NCBI GenBank assembly: GCA_021234155.1
Contig: JAJEKV010000212.1
Span: 918,379-982,378, forward strand
Direction: 5' to 3'
DNA: 64,000 nt
Origin: Isoetes taiwanensis
Lineage: Eukaryota > Streptophyta > Lycopodiopsida > Isoetales > Isoetaceae
The notes under the pieces were generated by a model. The model had not been told where the DNA came from. It worked only from the letters and a program-made list of their open reading frames with translations, and searched no databases. Below are positions 33,556-47,639 of this stretch, piece by piece (within the stretch, counting starts at the first letter, position 1; every line of letters begins with the position of its first letter). Position numbers and translations under genes: made by a program.

Positions 33556-36500
33556 GTGGTCTTCTGGTCACAGAACTTGGTCCCGAGGGCAACGTCGACG
33601 TTCTGAGTCCATTGGCAGAGCCAAATCGCAGCTCCGGAGAGGGGAGGTCGCCCGTCCGTCCCCAGGGCCTTGGGGAGAGGAAGAAGGGGCAAGCGACTTA
33701 GGGGATTTTAGGGTCCGTGATCAAGCGCCAACACCCCACTCCACGTCAAGTCGCCAGCAAAGGTCCCGCCCGGACGACAAGGAGAGGGCCTCCAAAACGT
33801 AAACCCCGTGGGGTGCGAGGGTTCTAGAAGGGTTTGTTTGGGGGGCGGACTTGTACATTGCACTTGGGACGGCGAGAAGCCGCGCCAGAGAATACGGACA
33901 AGGGGAACTGGCGGGGCGGAGTTTGGGCCTGTCCTCCCTCCCGATGTGGCAAGTAGAAGTCGGGGGCTTTGCGATGGCAAGACATTCATAAATTCGCAAT
34001 TAATGCATTGTACGAAAAAAATAAATTCTGATTTTTGCCACCTGGAATCTAATCCATTTTCAAAGACACAGCCTAATTTTTCAAAATTTTTAGGAGAAGG
34101 TCTAGGTCAAAGGGTTAGCATTAGAGCGGGCCGGGGCAGACTACTGCGGCAAACCGAGCTGGCACCCCCCCAAGTCAAAGCGAGGCGGGGACCTTGCAGG
34201 ATCCCTCACAAGAGGGGAGAGTCCAGACCCCAAGAGGCGGGATCCAAAAAGTTCCAGGCAGACCCTTCTGGCGGCGCTCCCGGCCGCGACGCTAATGACC
34301 ACCCTCCCGGAGCCGGTTCCCCTATCCGACCGTTGGATCCTCCGTTCGGGGCCCCTCTTGGGGAAGGCCCAAAAGATTCCCAGATCGGTCCGGAGAACTT
34401 GTCAAACCGCGGGCGCCCCGAGAATTACGGCCTTGTAGAAACCGCGCAGGTGTCTTGTCGTTAGAGCACCCGGGAGGCTCCGAATGGCAAATCGACCTGC
34501 CAAATCGTCGGGAATGGCTTAAATTACCCTAGGGAGCAAGTTACAAGGTCGGTTTTGCAAAAGAAAGAAACACTCACGCCCTCCACGACAAGTATCCCAT
34601 CCACATCCTAGGCCAATTGACTACGAAAGTGTGATGGAAGTGAGCTACTTTGGCGCTTCTTGGAGGTCGGGTGGCCTTAAACCCGCGGAACTTGGTCCCG
34701 GAGTGGCAGCGTCGGCGTTCGAAGTCCATTGGCGCAGTCAAATCGCGATTCGGAGGGAGGTAGCCCGTCCGTCCCGTGGCCTTGGGGAGGAAATTCGGGG
34801 AAAAGCGACTTCCGGGGATTTTAGGGTCCAGTGCTCTCAAGGTCAACACCCCACTCCCGTTGTCACGCGGCGCAGGTCCCGCCCGACCGCCGAGAGAGGG
34901 CCTCAAAGCGTAAACCCGTGGGTTGCGGGTTCTAGAAGGGTTTTGCGTTTTGGGGGCGAGACTTGGTCATTTACGCAGGATTTGGGACCGCCGAGAAGCT
35001 GCGGCCGAGAATACGAACAGGAACCGACGGGCTGGAGTTTGGGCCTGTCCTCCTCCGATGTGGCAAGTAGAAGTGGGGGGCGCTTTTGCGGGCAAGACAT
35101 TCATAAATTCGCAATTAATACATTGTGCGAAAATAAATTCTGATTTTTGCCATTTGGAATCCTAATCCATTTCAAAGACACACCCAAATTTTCGAAATTT
35201 TTAGGAGAAGGTCTAGGTCAAAGGGTTAGCATTAGAACGGTGGGGCAGCCCGTTGTGGCAACCGAAAGCTGGCACCCTTCCCAAGTCAAACGAGGCCGGG
35301 GACCTTGGGGATCCCTCACAAGAGGGGAGAGTGGGACCCCAAGAGGCGGGATCCAAAAAGTTCGAGGCAGCCCTTCTGGCGGCGGCTCCCGGGCCGCGAC
35401 GCTAATGACCACCCTCCCGGAGCCCGGTTCCCCTATCCGACCGATGGATCCTCCGTTCGAGGCGCCTCTTCGAAGGCCCAAAAGATTCCAGACGGTATTA
35501 GGAGAACTTGTCAAACCGCGGGCGCCCCGAGGTCGGCCTTGTAGAAAACCGCAGATGTCTTGTCGTTCGCACGCAGGGAGGCTCCGGAATGGCAAATCGA
35601 CCCGCCAAATCGTCCTAATGGCGAAATTACCCTAGGGGAGCAAGTTACAAGGTCGGTTTTGCAAAGAAAGAAACACTCACGCCCTCCACGACAAGATCCC
35701 GCATCCACATCCTAGGCCAATTGACTACGAGTGTGATGGAAGTGAGCTACTTTGGCGCTTCTTGAGGTGAGGTGGTCTTCTGCCACGGAACTTGGTCCCC
35801 GTGGCAACGCCGACGCTCGAGTCCATTGGCGAGTCAAATCGCGATTCCGAGAGGGAGGTCGCCTGGTCCGTCCCCTGGGGCCTTGGGGAGAGGAAATTCG
35901 GCAAGCGGCTTAGGGATTTTAGGGTCCGTGCTCAGGCGCCAACACCCCCACTCCACGTCAAGTCGGTAGCAAGGTCCCGCCGACCAGGACAAGGAGAGGG
36001 CCTCCAAAACGTAAACCAGGTGGGTTGCCGGGTTCTAGAAGGGTTTGCGTTTTGGGGGCCGAGACTTGGTCTGCTGCACTTGGGACCGCCGCCGAAGCCG
36101 CAGTAGAATACGGAGCAAGGGGAACCGGCGGGCCGGAGTTTGGGCTGTCCTCCTCCCGATGTGGCAAGTAGAAGTCGAAGCTTTGCGTGGCAAGACATTC
36201 ATAAATTCTTAATTAATGCATTGTACGAAAATAAATTCCTGATTTTTGCCACTGGAATCCTAATCCATTTCAACTACGGCCCAATTTTGAAATTTTTAGG
36301 AGAAGGTCTAGGTCAAAGGGTTAGCATTAGAACGGTCGGGGCAGCCCCGTTGCGAAAACAGCAGCTGGCACCCTTCCCCAAGTCAAGCGAGGCCGGGACC
36401 TTGCAGGGGATCCCTCACAAGAGGGAGAGTCAGGACCCCAAGAGGCGGGATCAAAAAGTTCCCGAGGCAGCCCTTCCCGGCAGCTCCCGGGGGGCTGACG

Positions 36501-38545
36501 CTAATGACCACCCTCCGGGAGCCGGTTCCCCTATCCGGCCCCGTTGGATCCTCCGTTCGGGGCCCCTCTTGGGAAGGCCCAAAAGATTCCAATCGGTCAG
36601 GAGAACTTGTCAAACATGGGCGCCTGAGGTCGACCTTGTAGAAACCGCAGGTGTCTTGTCGTTCGCATCGGGAGGCTCCGGAATGGCAAATCCACCGCCA
36701 AATCGTCCGGAATGGCTAAATTACCCTAGGAGCAAGTTACAAGGTCGGTTTTGCAAAAAAGAAAGAAACACCACGCCCTCCACGACATGATCCCGCATCC
36801 ACATCCTAGGCCAATTGATCACGAGTGTGATGGAAGTGAGCTACTTTGGCGCTTCTTGGAGGTCGGGTGGTCTTCCGCCACGCGAACTTGGTCCCTGTGG
36901 CAACGCCGACGCTCCGAGTCCATTGGCGTAGTCAAACCGCGACCCGGAGAGGGGAGGTCGCCTGGCCCAGTCCCCCAGGCCTTGGGGAGAGGAAATGGGG
37001 GCAAAAGCTCTCTAGGGGGATTTTAGGTCCGTGCTCCAAGGCCAACACCCCCACTCCACGCCAAGTCACGGCGCAAAAGGTCCCCGCCCAACCGACAGGA
37101 GAGGGCCTCCAAAACGTAAACCCCGTGGGTTGCCGTGTTCTAGAAGGGTTTTGCGTTTTGGGGGCGAGACTTGGTCTGTTGCAATTGGGACGGCGGAAGC
37201 CGCAGCCGAGAATACGGAGCAAGGGAACGGCGGAGCGGAGTTTGGGCCTGTCCTCCTCCCGATGTGGCAAGTAGAAGTCGGGGGGCGCTTTTGCAGTGGC
37301 AAGACATTCATAAATTCGCAATTAATGCATTGTACGAAAATAAATTCTGATTTTTTGCCAGCTGGAATCCTAATCCATTTCAGCACACAGCCCAATTTTC
37401 GAAATTTTCGGAGAAGGTCTAGGTCAAAGGGTTAGCATTAGAACGGTCGGGGCAGCCCGATGTGGCAACAGCAGTGGCACCCTTCCCCAAGTCAAGCGAG
37501 GCCAGGGACCTTGCGGGGATCCCTCACAAGAGGGAGAGTGGGACCCCAAGAGGCGGGATCCAAAAAAGTTCCCGAGGCAGCCCTTCCTGGCAGCTCCCCC
37601 GGGGGGCGACGCTAATGACCACCCTCGGAGCCCGGTTCCCCTATCCGACCGTTGGATCCTCCGTTCAGGGGCCCCTCTTCGGGAAGGCCCAAAAGATTCC
37701 AGATCGGTCCAGGAGAACTTGTCAAACTGCGGGGCGTCCTGAGGTCGGCCTTGTAGAAACCGCAGTGTCTTGTCGTTCGGGCACCGGGGAGGCTCCGGAA
37801 TGGCAAATCGACCCTGCCAAATCGTCCGAATGGCGAAATTACCCTAGGGAGCAAGTTACAAGGTCGGTTTTGCAAAAGAAAGAAACACTCACGCCCTCCA
37901 CGACAGTATCCCGCATCCACATCCTAGGCCAATTGACTACGAGTGTGATGGAAGTGAGCTACTTTGGCGCTTCTTGGAGGTCGGGTGGTCTTCAGCCACG
38001 GAACTTGGTCCCTGGGGCAGCGCCGACGCTCGAGTCCATTGGCGTAGTCAAATCGCGATTCAGGAGAGGGGAGGTCGCCCGTCCGGCCCCGTGGCCTTGG
38101 GGGAGAGGAAATTGGGCAGCGGCCCGGGATTTTAGGGTCCGTGGCGGCATCAACACCCCCACTCCACGTCAAGTCACGGCGCAAGGTCCCTTGCGAATCG
38201 ACAAGGAGGGGCCTCCAAAAGCGTAAACCTTGTGGGTTGCCGGGTTCTAGAAGGGTTTGCGTTTTGGGGGCCGACTTAGTCTGTTGCACTTGGGACTGCC
38301 GAGAAGCCGCAGCCGAGAATATGGAGCAAGGGAACCGACAGAGGCCGGAGTTTGGGCCTGTCCTCCTCCGATGTGGCAAGTAGAAGTCGGGGGCGCTTTT
38401 GCAAAGTGGCAAGACATTCATAAATTCGCAATTAATGCATTGTACGAAAATAAATTCTGATTTTTTGCCACTGGATTCCTAACCCATCTCCAAAGACCAC
38501 ACCCAATTTTCAAAATTTACGGAGAAGGTCTAGGTCAAAGGGTTA
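33556..38545. repeat. satellite array, type A units of about 1.1 kb
   Basis: Tandem units share anchors such as AATTCGCAATTAATGCATTG, at about 33,993, 35,106, 36,207, 37,316 and 38,426, giving periods of 1,113, 1,101, 1,109 and 1,110 bp. Each unit contains GGTTCTAGAAGGGTTT, GCGATGTGGCAAGTAGAAG-like and AGGTCTAGGTCAAAGGGTTAG modules. Copies differ mainly by 1-3 base indels in G/C runs. The many 200-codon frames here are artefacts of high GC content. No rRNA or tRNA signature was seen. Confidence 0.9.
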
Positions 38546-39949
38546 GCTAAGGTCAAAGGAATGGAGTTTGTGGGATCGTTGTACTTGGGGTTGACCTTGG
38601 CTCATTTGGGCGTTATACTTAGTCTAAGATTGCATTGAGAATATAAGCATCATAACTATTAGAATGAAGATAAATGATTCTGGAAAAGCATCAAAACTAC
38701 TAGAATGAAGATAAATGATTACAGAAAAGCAAAAGACTAGTGCGGGTTGGGGGTTAGATTTGGTTGCTTGTGATGATGGTTGTGTTTCAAAAGTATCAAG
38801 GCATATGGATAGAGAGAATGCCCTTGTTCAGCGGTGCTCCTATAGCTATTTGACATGGATGGCATAATTAACTTGTAATGAATCAATTAGGGGCAAGCAA
38901 CCCGGGAGTTTAGGGTCCCAAAAGGCGTCAACACCCCCACTCCATGTCAAGATACGGTGCAAGGTCCCGACCAAATCTGACAAGGAGAGGGCCTCCGAAA
39001 CGTAAACCCTGTGACTTGCCAGATTCTAGAAGGGTTTTTGTTTTGGGGGCCGAGTTTTGGTCTTCTGGCCACAGAACTTGGTCCCTAGGGCAACGTCGGC
39101 GTTCGAGTCCATTAGCGGAGAGTCAAATCGCGGATTCGGAGAGGGGGCCCGTCCGCCGTCGGGGCCTTGAGAGAGGAAATTCGGGCAAGCGACTTCGGGG
39201 GATTTTAGGGTCCGTGCTCTAGCATCAACACCCCACTCCACGTCAAGTCACGCCAAGGTCCCCCCGAATCGACAGGAGAGGGCCTCCAAAACGTAAACCC
39301 CGGGGGGTTGCGGGTTCTAGAAGGGTTTGCGTTTTTGGGGGCCGAGACTTGGTCCGTTGCACTTGGGACTGGCCGAGAAGCTACAGAGAATACGAACAAG
39401 GGGAACCCGGCGGGAGGCGAGTTTGGGCCCTGTCCTCCTCCCGATGTGGCAAGTAGAAGTCGGGGGCGCTTTTGTAGTGGCAAGACATTCATAAATTCGC
39501 AATTAATGCATTGTACTAAAATAAATTCTGATTTTTTGTTATTTGGATTCCTAACCCATCTCAAAGACATGACCCAATTTTCGAAATTTTCAGAGAAGGT
39601 CTAGGTCAAAGGGTTAGCTAAGGTCAAAGGAATGGAGTTTGTGGGATCGTTGTACTTGGGGTTGACCTTGGCTCGCTGGACGTTATACTTGGTCTAAGAT
39701 TGCATTGAGAATATAAGCATCATAACTATTAGAATGAAGATAAATGATTACAGAAAAGCATCATAACTACTAGAATCACAAGGCCCCCAAAATTGAATCA
39801 ATATGATCTTTTTGTATTGATTTCTTAGAGAAAACCAAGTCTTAAAATCAATACGCATTTGTGGGCCAAAAAGTTTACAAACCATATCTACTTATACAAT
39901 GTGGTTCATCTTTACGATTCCGTAACGTGATAAACAAGCATTATTTTTT

Positions 39950-40190
39950 GACACGGTACTAAAACATGATAGTTGTAGTTGGTCTTTGTAACTGCTTAAA
40001 ATATATGATATGTATTAATGCTTTATATGTCAAGTTTAGTGGAATAATATTTGATCACATCTATTTTTATCGGTATTGGAACATGGTAAAATTAAGTGGC
40101 TATATTAACCGCTTTTAATACGTGATATGTACTAATGCCTAATATATCAAGTTTAGCAGAATAATGTTTGATCACATCTTTCTTCCTCGA
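39950..40190. repeat. two ~120-bp direct repeats near the left end of the nested element
   Basis: The pair shares GATATGTA.TAATGC, AT.TCAAGTTTAG..GAATAAT and TTGATCACATCT. Subterminal direct repeats of this kind are common in CACTA elements. Confidence 0.6.
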
Positions 40191-40199
40191 TATATATAC

Positions 40200-43100
40200 A
40201 TGAATGATTTGAATGATTGATAGTAATTAATTATTATAATAGCACAATGTGGTAAATATAGTTGATTTAGTTTTATGGGACAATATGGTAAATGTAGATG
40301 GTTTAGATTGCTATTTTGCATGACATCAATGCATCAAGTTTAGTAATGCTGCAGTAGCGAATTTTGCTACTGCAATGGAAATGTAAACATATGGGATTTG
40401 AACCCACAATTTTACCATGTGTTTTACAATGAATTAAATCAAACAAAGTCAAACAAAGATATACAGGCAGATCCATGTAGCTGGGTGTAAAGCTCCAAGA
40501 AATTGATTGCACCTGTTGTAGATGAGCTTGTACCCAAGCCAGACTGCAAAAACAGATTGGTTATGGCCCTTGCACATCTGAAAGCCAGGACAGGACAACT
40601 CTGGGCAGGAACAAACCTCTATTCACCGCCCATCAAAATATACTGCCAAGCCCAGTGCACTTCTAAATCCGGAAAATACCAAGGCTAAGCCCGAATTTTG
40701 CAAAGGGAAAAAACCCCAACTATAAGACCTCAAGTAAGACGAATCTGGCATCAGAGACCCACTATTGTCGTGATAGCTCCGTCCTATTTCTTGCACCGGC
40801 GACTGCGATCCACCTGGACCACACTTCAACTCCACACTCTCATCTGCAGAACCGTAAAGCGAACTGTCACTTGTGACTTGGTTATTTTAAGAATCTTAAA
40901 TATTAAAAATACAAAGATACAGTGCAAGCAAACTCAGACTGCAAAAGAGCTCAAAATCATGCCTTGTAACATAGAGGTGCAAATTTGAACTCGAGCTAGC
41001 AAGGAAGACTATATAGGACAGAAGATCGGAATACATACGCCATCGAAACCAGGGCCTGTTTATCTAACATGCCTCCTGTTTATCAACAAGGCCAGCAAAG
41101 AAGCTTGGAGTAGACACTTGGAGAGCATTGCAACTGTGGGTTTCTTTTCTGTTACAATTCAGGCAGCTGAAGCGGATGCCCCCATTTTTATCTGCAGCTA
41201 CATTCAAAAATTATCATTTGCGCCCCAGCTTTAAAGCCCCCGCTTCATCAGAGCCGTGCCATATATGCTCGGTTTGTGGTTTGAAGCTTCCTGCCATCTG
41301 CCATGGCTACTATTCCTGAAAATAGTGGGCAATACGTTTCCCCTTCACAAAATTGCACGATTAACGTTTGTACTGAAGAATCAAAGTTGCCTGCTCGATA
41401 TGGAATGCACAAAGGTCCTGCATTTAGCTTCTATTTCTGGCATTTAGGTAAACCCAAATGCAGGTGCTCAGAAACTTATATGGCTTCATGTTCACATGCA
41501 CAATTTTTGCATCAGCGGATCTCAGCGGCTGATTTTGTGCTGCACAGATTCCGACCTCTTTCCTTAATCAAATATGGCAATGGCAGAGAGGTGCAACAAC
41601 AGCTCAAAACGGAGATGGGATAGGCCAGTAGATTTGCCAATGTGGGATCCTGTTAAGCTCTGTCACAACACATAGATTTTGCACGGAAGATTTTGCACGG
41701 AAACAAAATACATTAGAAGAGGATAATCGCCTCCAACTCAAAATCAAGCTAGTGCACTAAAATGGAAGGGAGAGATATGCAAGGTCATTTTAATTAGATC
41801 CTTTATAACTGGAACAATAACCCTGGAAAAGGACAGTTTAGAATCACACATAAGATGAAGAAAATGAAGGGGTAAAGACAAATGCTACATCCAGAGTGAA
41901 AAGTGGTGTCTGGTTTTAGCATTTAAAAATGCAAACAGAAACGGATAAGAAATAAGGAACTGCCATGTAGTCATCCAAAAGAAGAACAAGGAGGATCCAC
42001 AGCTTGAAATCTTTTTTACAACAAATTAGGAGCTCAAAGAAAACAAATCAAAGTAACAAGAAGACAATGCAAGAACCGGAGCTCCAGAGTGACATCTTTG
42101 AAAATGCAAGAAATATTACCACACAATAAAGTTTTCTGGACAGATAAATACCATTCTAGGATTACCAAAGATTTGTAAGGTAGCCAAGCTTCATTCTTCA
42201 GCATCTGAAATTTAAAACTCGGCTACAATACCAAAAAAAAGTTACAAAAAAAAGTGCATACAAGAAGAAAACTCAAAATGAGCTTTTGTATTGGAAAAAT
42301 GCATCATACCGTGCGAATATCAAGATATTAGATCTGAAGAATGCTGATAAATCTGCAAGAACAACAAGGCAAAACCGGCCAGAGGTGAGCAAACTCAACA
42401 GAACAAGAAAAAAATGCAGAGGAGGAGATGCAAATCGCACCTTAAACTAAATAACAGATCTGCAGGCATTAAAAAATGTGCAAACACCCTATCGACTACT
42501 TCGAAGATCCCAGAGAATCCAGGGAAGAGCTCTCGGCTGCTCCACGTCCATGCCGCATTAAGAGAAGCCGCTTCAGGAAAAAATAGGGTTAAGTTTGTGT
42601 TCCGTTTTTGTTTTTTAAATTTGTCCCTTTTTAAATTTATGTCATCTTATTTAGGGCAAAATCAAAACTGACTAAACCCAAAAAATAATAAATAAAAACC
42701 AACGATACTCTGCCATGCAGATGCTTTGGACGGGCAACACTGTCTGCGAAAAGCTTTCGACAGGCACCACATCACCAATTATATCCACGTAATCAAACTT
42801 CTTCCTTGATCGTGCTCCTGAATCCGGCATAAATTTTCACTGCTCATCTTTTTGAGCAAAGATTGTTTTATTTTTCGGTAGTTTGTTGGTCCAATTATCA
42901 TCCATTATTCATCAATTAATGGGTCGATTTCAAATGAATATTATGTAAAGGGAAAGCGTTGAAATTCCATGAATGAATTTCCTTAGTAATGGGCAAGCGG
43001 TGAAAGATTAGTCTGGTGGTTTGTCGTGGGAATATTATGTAGGAATATTCGAGACAAAGACTTTTCTAGTTAGTGAGAATTCGACCGGTTCCAGTTCTAA

Positions 43101-45340
43101 TTTCGAATCTCCCGGCTATGGCGAGCATCGGATCGCCCTACTATGGGGAGCACTGCACAAAATACAGAAGGGATAGAAGGCGTAGGATACATAGAAGGCA
43201 TAGACAGCTCCGCGAGCAAAGAAGATTTGATTCTCGTTAAGAAACCATGTGCTAAAAATGGCGGATGGATAAAAATATATGGTCACAAGTCCTGCGAGAA
43301 CTTCGGCTATGATGGATAAAAGCTGTATTGATGCGAGAACGGCTTGTCTATGTGCTAAGAAACCATGCAGAAACCCTATGTTGGTGAGAACTCGGAGCTG
43401 CTAGAAACTCTATGCTAATAAACCCTGGGGAAGAAATGCTTCCAGAACAAAGCTTGAGCGGCGCCACCGTACACAGGCGGAGGAACATTTATGGGATTTA
43501 AAATGAGTGGAATAATGCCGTAATTCTCACTAACTGTTCACTACAAATATCCTCGTGATTTCCTCATGCAAATCTTTAACTTTTGGAGATTTGGGATAAG
43601 TTATGATGGGTCTTTTAGTTCATCCATTAACATAAAGGTATTCCAACCTAGAAGATAATAAAATTAGATTCAAATTTGTGAAGAATAGTGGAGATCATCA
43701 TTTCAGAAAGATTTTTGTGGTCCATTGTGCAAGTGACATACATTTGCTTCGCCTAAACAATAGAGATTGCATGTATTCTAGTTAAACTGCCATGCTGGAT
43801 GTGAAGAAAGATGTTGATCATGGTGGTTATGGCTGCATGACTGAAGATCCTTTGAGGGGACTTAAACCTGCACCCAATTCATAAGAGTCTTTTTTGAAGA
43901 ACTAGCTTGCAAGTTTTATCTCAGTGGGGAGCATTCTTGACTAATTGTTGTCTTCGTTTGCCTGCACTTCTAAACACATAGGCAATATAAGACAATTTTA
44001 TTCCTAGGCAAAGGCATTGCTCTTACCTAGAAAGGAGAAAATGCCACAAGATAGAGGCCACTCGTGATATCTCCTGTCGTAGTTATCTCCCCCCTTAGAT
44101 ATCTCCCGCCTTAGGAAGCCATGAAATATCTGATCGGCTTGGCAAAAGTTGTCAACACGTCTGCTCCTAGGCAATGTCAGGTTCGAGTTCCAGAGTCAGT
44201 ATGGTTGCTTCTAGACTCACCTCCTTGGAAAAGGGCTACAACTTAGATCCCTCTTCAAGGTCTAGTTCCCTTGTCCTACCCTTGAATCTTCAATTCATGT
44301 ACTACGCCATTTGACTCCTAATGACAGTTTATCTGTCATTATATTGAAAACATAAAAAACTACCCCATTTGCCTTGTTCTAAAAGTAGAAATGATAGAGC
44401 CGACACCAAATAATAAAATTGTTGGTTCTCCTGAAAGTCTTGCAAGTTGAACTTTTCTCGTTGCAATGCACGGGCGAGGGATTGTCTGTATCTCATAGTA
44501 CTTTACTTTCGGAGTGACCTCAGTATTTCGTGTTTCCTGATACCACCATAAGAGGGTGGGAAGCATTTCCTATAACATCTGAATGTTTTGGGCCCGTTGG
44601 TTAGGCCCCGTTGGTTAAGGAACGTTACACATTCCTTAGGATTACTAGACATTGATTAGATTCTCCGTTTTGTACTTTTACTGATTAGAACTTCACAAAC
44701 CACAAAGGTTTGAAATTCCTAAAACCTTGACCCATTTGCTCGTCTAAAAACAGAATAAAAAAACAATTTAGAAACCACATCATGCAACTAGTATGAACAT
44801 TCTTGACCAGCCACTAGATAATATTAGTTCAAAATCTAAGAAATAATGAAACACCTGAAGCATAGATATGGTAGTTGTAGTTACTAATAAACATAGAAAA
44901 CTATGCTCGAGGTTAGTGTTGACTTAAGAATCGAAACAAGTGTGTAATAAAAGCAACAACAAACCATATATATTAGAATGGACTACTAATAAGCATATAA
45001 ATGAACTCGTAGCAAAACCATCTTGCAAAATCAAACATGATTTTTGAACTAATAAAAAAAGGTAGGAATAGAATAGAAAACCATATAACTTAATGACAAA
45101 TTAGCATTAGATATCATCTTAAATTATAGTATTAAAAATATTGGCTAAAAAACCACCTCCCAAACTAATGATGATTTTAAAAAACTAGTATAAGATATAG
45201 AACTAGTATCAAAATCATGATATAACTAGTAATGACTCTACAAAACCTTGAAGAACGTATGGTTTTTTCTAAGATTACAATTTATTTGTATTAAAAAATA
45301 CACTTATACTAGTTTTCATGGTGATTATTTATATGAGTTC
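40200..45340. other. interior of the nested CACTA, no recognised gene
   Basis: About 5 kb, AT-rich, with short frames only (longest about 106 codons, 41,303-41,623). The region 40.4-42.7 kb is less AT-rich and could be a captured non-coding or gene-flank segment. A GCAGTAGC...GCTACTGC hairpin sits near 40,350. Confidence 0.35.
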
Positions 45341-47639
45341 TTTTTTGGGGGCCTTGTGAATGAAGATAAATGATTCTGGAAAAGAAAAGCAAAAGACTAG
45401 TGCGGGTTGGGGGTTAGATTTGGTTGCTTGTGATGATGGTTGTGTTTGATTATCAAGGCATATGGATAGAGAATGCCCTTGTTCAGCGGATTTGCTCCCT
45501 AAAGCTATTTGACATGGATGGCATAATTAACTTGTAATGAACTGAATCGGGGCAAGCAACAAGGGGGAGTTTAGGGTCCCAGCTCTGGCGTCAACACCCC
45601 CATTCCATGTCAAGATACGTTGCAAGGTCCGACCAAATCTGACAAGGAGAGGGCCTCAAACGTAAACCGGGTGACTTGCCGGATTCTAGAAGGGTTTTGT
45701 TTTGGGGGCCGAGTTTTGGTCTTACAGCCCGCGAGAACTTGGTCCCTAGGACAGCGTCGGCGTTCGAGTCCATTGAGCAGAGTCAAATGTGATTCCGGAG
45801 AGGGGAGGTGGCCGGTAGTCCCGAGGGCCTTGGGGAAAGGAAGCCGAGGACAAGCGGCTTCGGGGGATTTTGGGGTCCGTGCTCTAGCATCAACACCCCC
45901 ACTCCGCGTCAAGTCAAGGCGCCAAGGGTCCCGAATCGACAAGGAGAGGGCCTCCAAAGCGTAAACCACGTGGGTTGCAAAGGTTCTAGAAGGTTTTGCG
46001 TTTTGGGGGCGAGACTTGGTCTGTTGCACTTGGGACTGGCCGAAGCTGCAAGGGAGAATGCAGACAGAGGCCGGCGGGCCGGAGTTTGGGCTGTCCTCCT
46101 CCCGATGTGGCAAGTAGAAGTCGGGCGCTTTTGCGGTGGCAAGACATTCATAAATTCGCAATTAATGCATTGTACGAAAATAAATTCTGATTTACCAATT
46201 TTGGATTCTAACCCATCTCGGCCTACGGCCCAATTTTGAAATTTTCGGAGAAGGTCTAGGTCAAAGGGTTAGCTAAGGTCAAAGGAATGGAGTTTGTGGG
46301 ATCGTTGTACTTGGGGTTGACCTTGGCTCATTTGGGCGTTATACTTGGTCTAAGATTGCATTGAGAATATAAGCATCATAACTATTAGAATGAAGATAAA
46401 TGATTACAGGAAAAGCATCATAACTACTAGAATGAAGATAAATGATTCTGAGAAAAGCAAAAGACTAGTGCGGGTTGGGGGGTTAGATTTGGTTGCTTGT
46501 GATGATGGTTGTGTTTTGATTATCAAGGCATATGGATAGAGAATGCCCTTGTTCAGCAATTTGCTCCCTAAAGCTATTTGACATGGATGGCATAATTAAC
46601 TTGTAATGGCTGAATTCGGGGCAAGCAACTTAGGGGGAGTTTAGGGTCCCAGCTTCGGCGTCAACACCCCACTCCATGTCAAGATCACGGTGCAAGGTCC
46701 GACCAAATCGACAAGGGAGGGCCTCAAAGCGTAAACCACTGTGACTTGCAGATTCTAGAAGGGTTTTGTTTTGGGGGCGAGTTTTGGTCTTCGGCCCGAG
46801 GCAGAACTTGGTCCCTAGGGCAACGTCGGCGTTCCCTGAGTCCATTAGCGAGTCAAATCGCGATTCCGGAGAGGGGAGGTGGCGTAAAGTCCCGGGGCCT
46901 TGGGGAGAGAATTGGGGGCAAGCAGCTTCGGGGGGATTTTAGGGTCCGTGCTCTAGCATCAACACCCCCACTCCCGCGTCAAGTCTGGCGCAAGGTCCCG
47001 CCCGAATCGACAAGGAGAGGGCCTCCCAAAGCGTAAACCACTGTGGTTTGCCGGGTTCTAGAAGGGTTTGCATTTTGGGGGCGAGACAGTCTGTTGCACT
47101 TGGGACTGGCCGAGAAGGCGCAGCGGTAGAATACGGAGCAAGAGGAGCAGGCGGAGCGGAGTTTGGGCTGTCCTCCTCCCGATGTGGCAAGTAGAAGTCG
47201 GGGGGCGCTTTTGCGGTGGCAAGACATTCATAAATTCATAATTAATGCATTGTCACGGAAATAAATTACGATTTTTGCCGGTGGATTCCTAATCCATCTC
47301 CATCACACAACCCAATTTTTGAAATTTTCGGAGAAGGTCTAGGTCAAAGGGTTAGCTAAGGTCAAAGGAATGGAGTTTGTGGGATCGTTGTACTTAGGGT
47401 TGACCTTGGCTCATTTGGGCGTTATACTTGGTCTAAGATTGCATTGGGCGTAAACCACAGTGACTTGCCAGATTCTAGAAGGGTTTTTGTTTTGGTTTTC
47501 TGCTCCTAAAGCTATTTGACATGGATGGCATAACTAACTTGTAATGGCTGGTTTTGTTTTCGAAACAATTGTACCTTGATGAAAGATTGCTTCATAGTTT
47601 CCAAGTGAAAATTTTTTTAATGTGTCATACCGCCTTATT

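Larger units (their letters stand above)
39777..45358. mobile_element. nested CACTA-like element, 5,582 bp, perfect TIR and TSD
   Basis: Left end CACAAGGCCCCCAAAA (39,777-39,792); right end is its inverse within TTTTTTGGGGGCCTTGTG (45,341-45,358). The bases AAT flank it on both sides (39,774-39,776 and 45,359-45,361). Removing it restores the type B satellite sequence TAGAATGAAGATAAATG seen in other copies, so the borders are proven by comparison within the window. The TIR starts CAC and the TSD is 3 bp, as in CACTA elements, although the terminal letters differ from the outer element. No transposase was recognised inside, so it is non-autonomous. Confidence 0.9.
38546..47570. repeat. satellite array, type B units, split by the nested CACTA
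   Basis: After 38,545 the units carry a different middle: GGTTAGCTAAGGTCAAAGGA then GGGATCGTTGTACTTGGGG and GAATGAAGATAAATGATT runs. The anchor TTAGCTAAGGTC occurs at about 38,543, 39,611, 46,265 and 47,352. After removing the 5,585 bp of insertion plus duplication, the middle step is 1,069 bp; the others are 1,068 and 1,087 bp. Each B unit holds two copies of the CAACACCCC...TTCTAGAAGGG module, whereas A has one. Confidence 0.85.

Noticed and set aside
33808-38226. Long ORFs (218 and 254 codons) in the satellite array
   Set aside because: Frames are not conserved between units, the unit is GC-rich, and no domain is recognisable.
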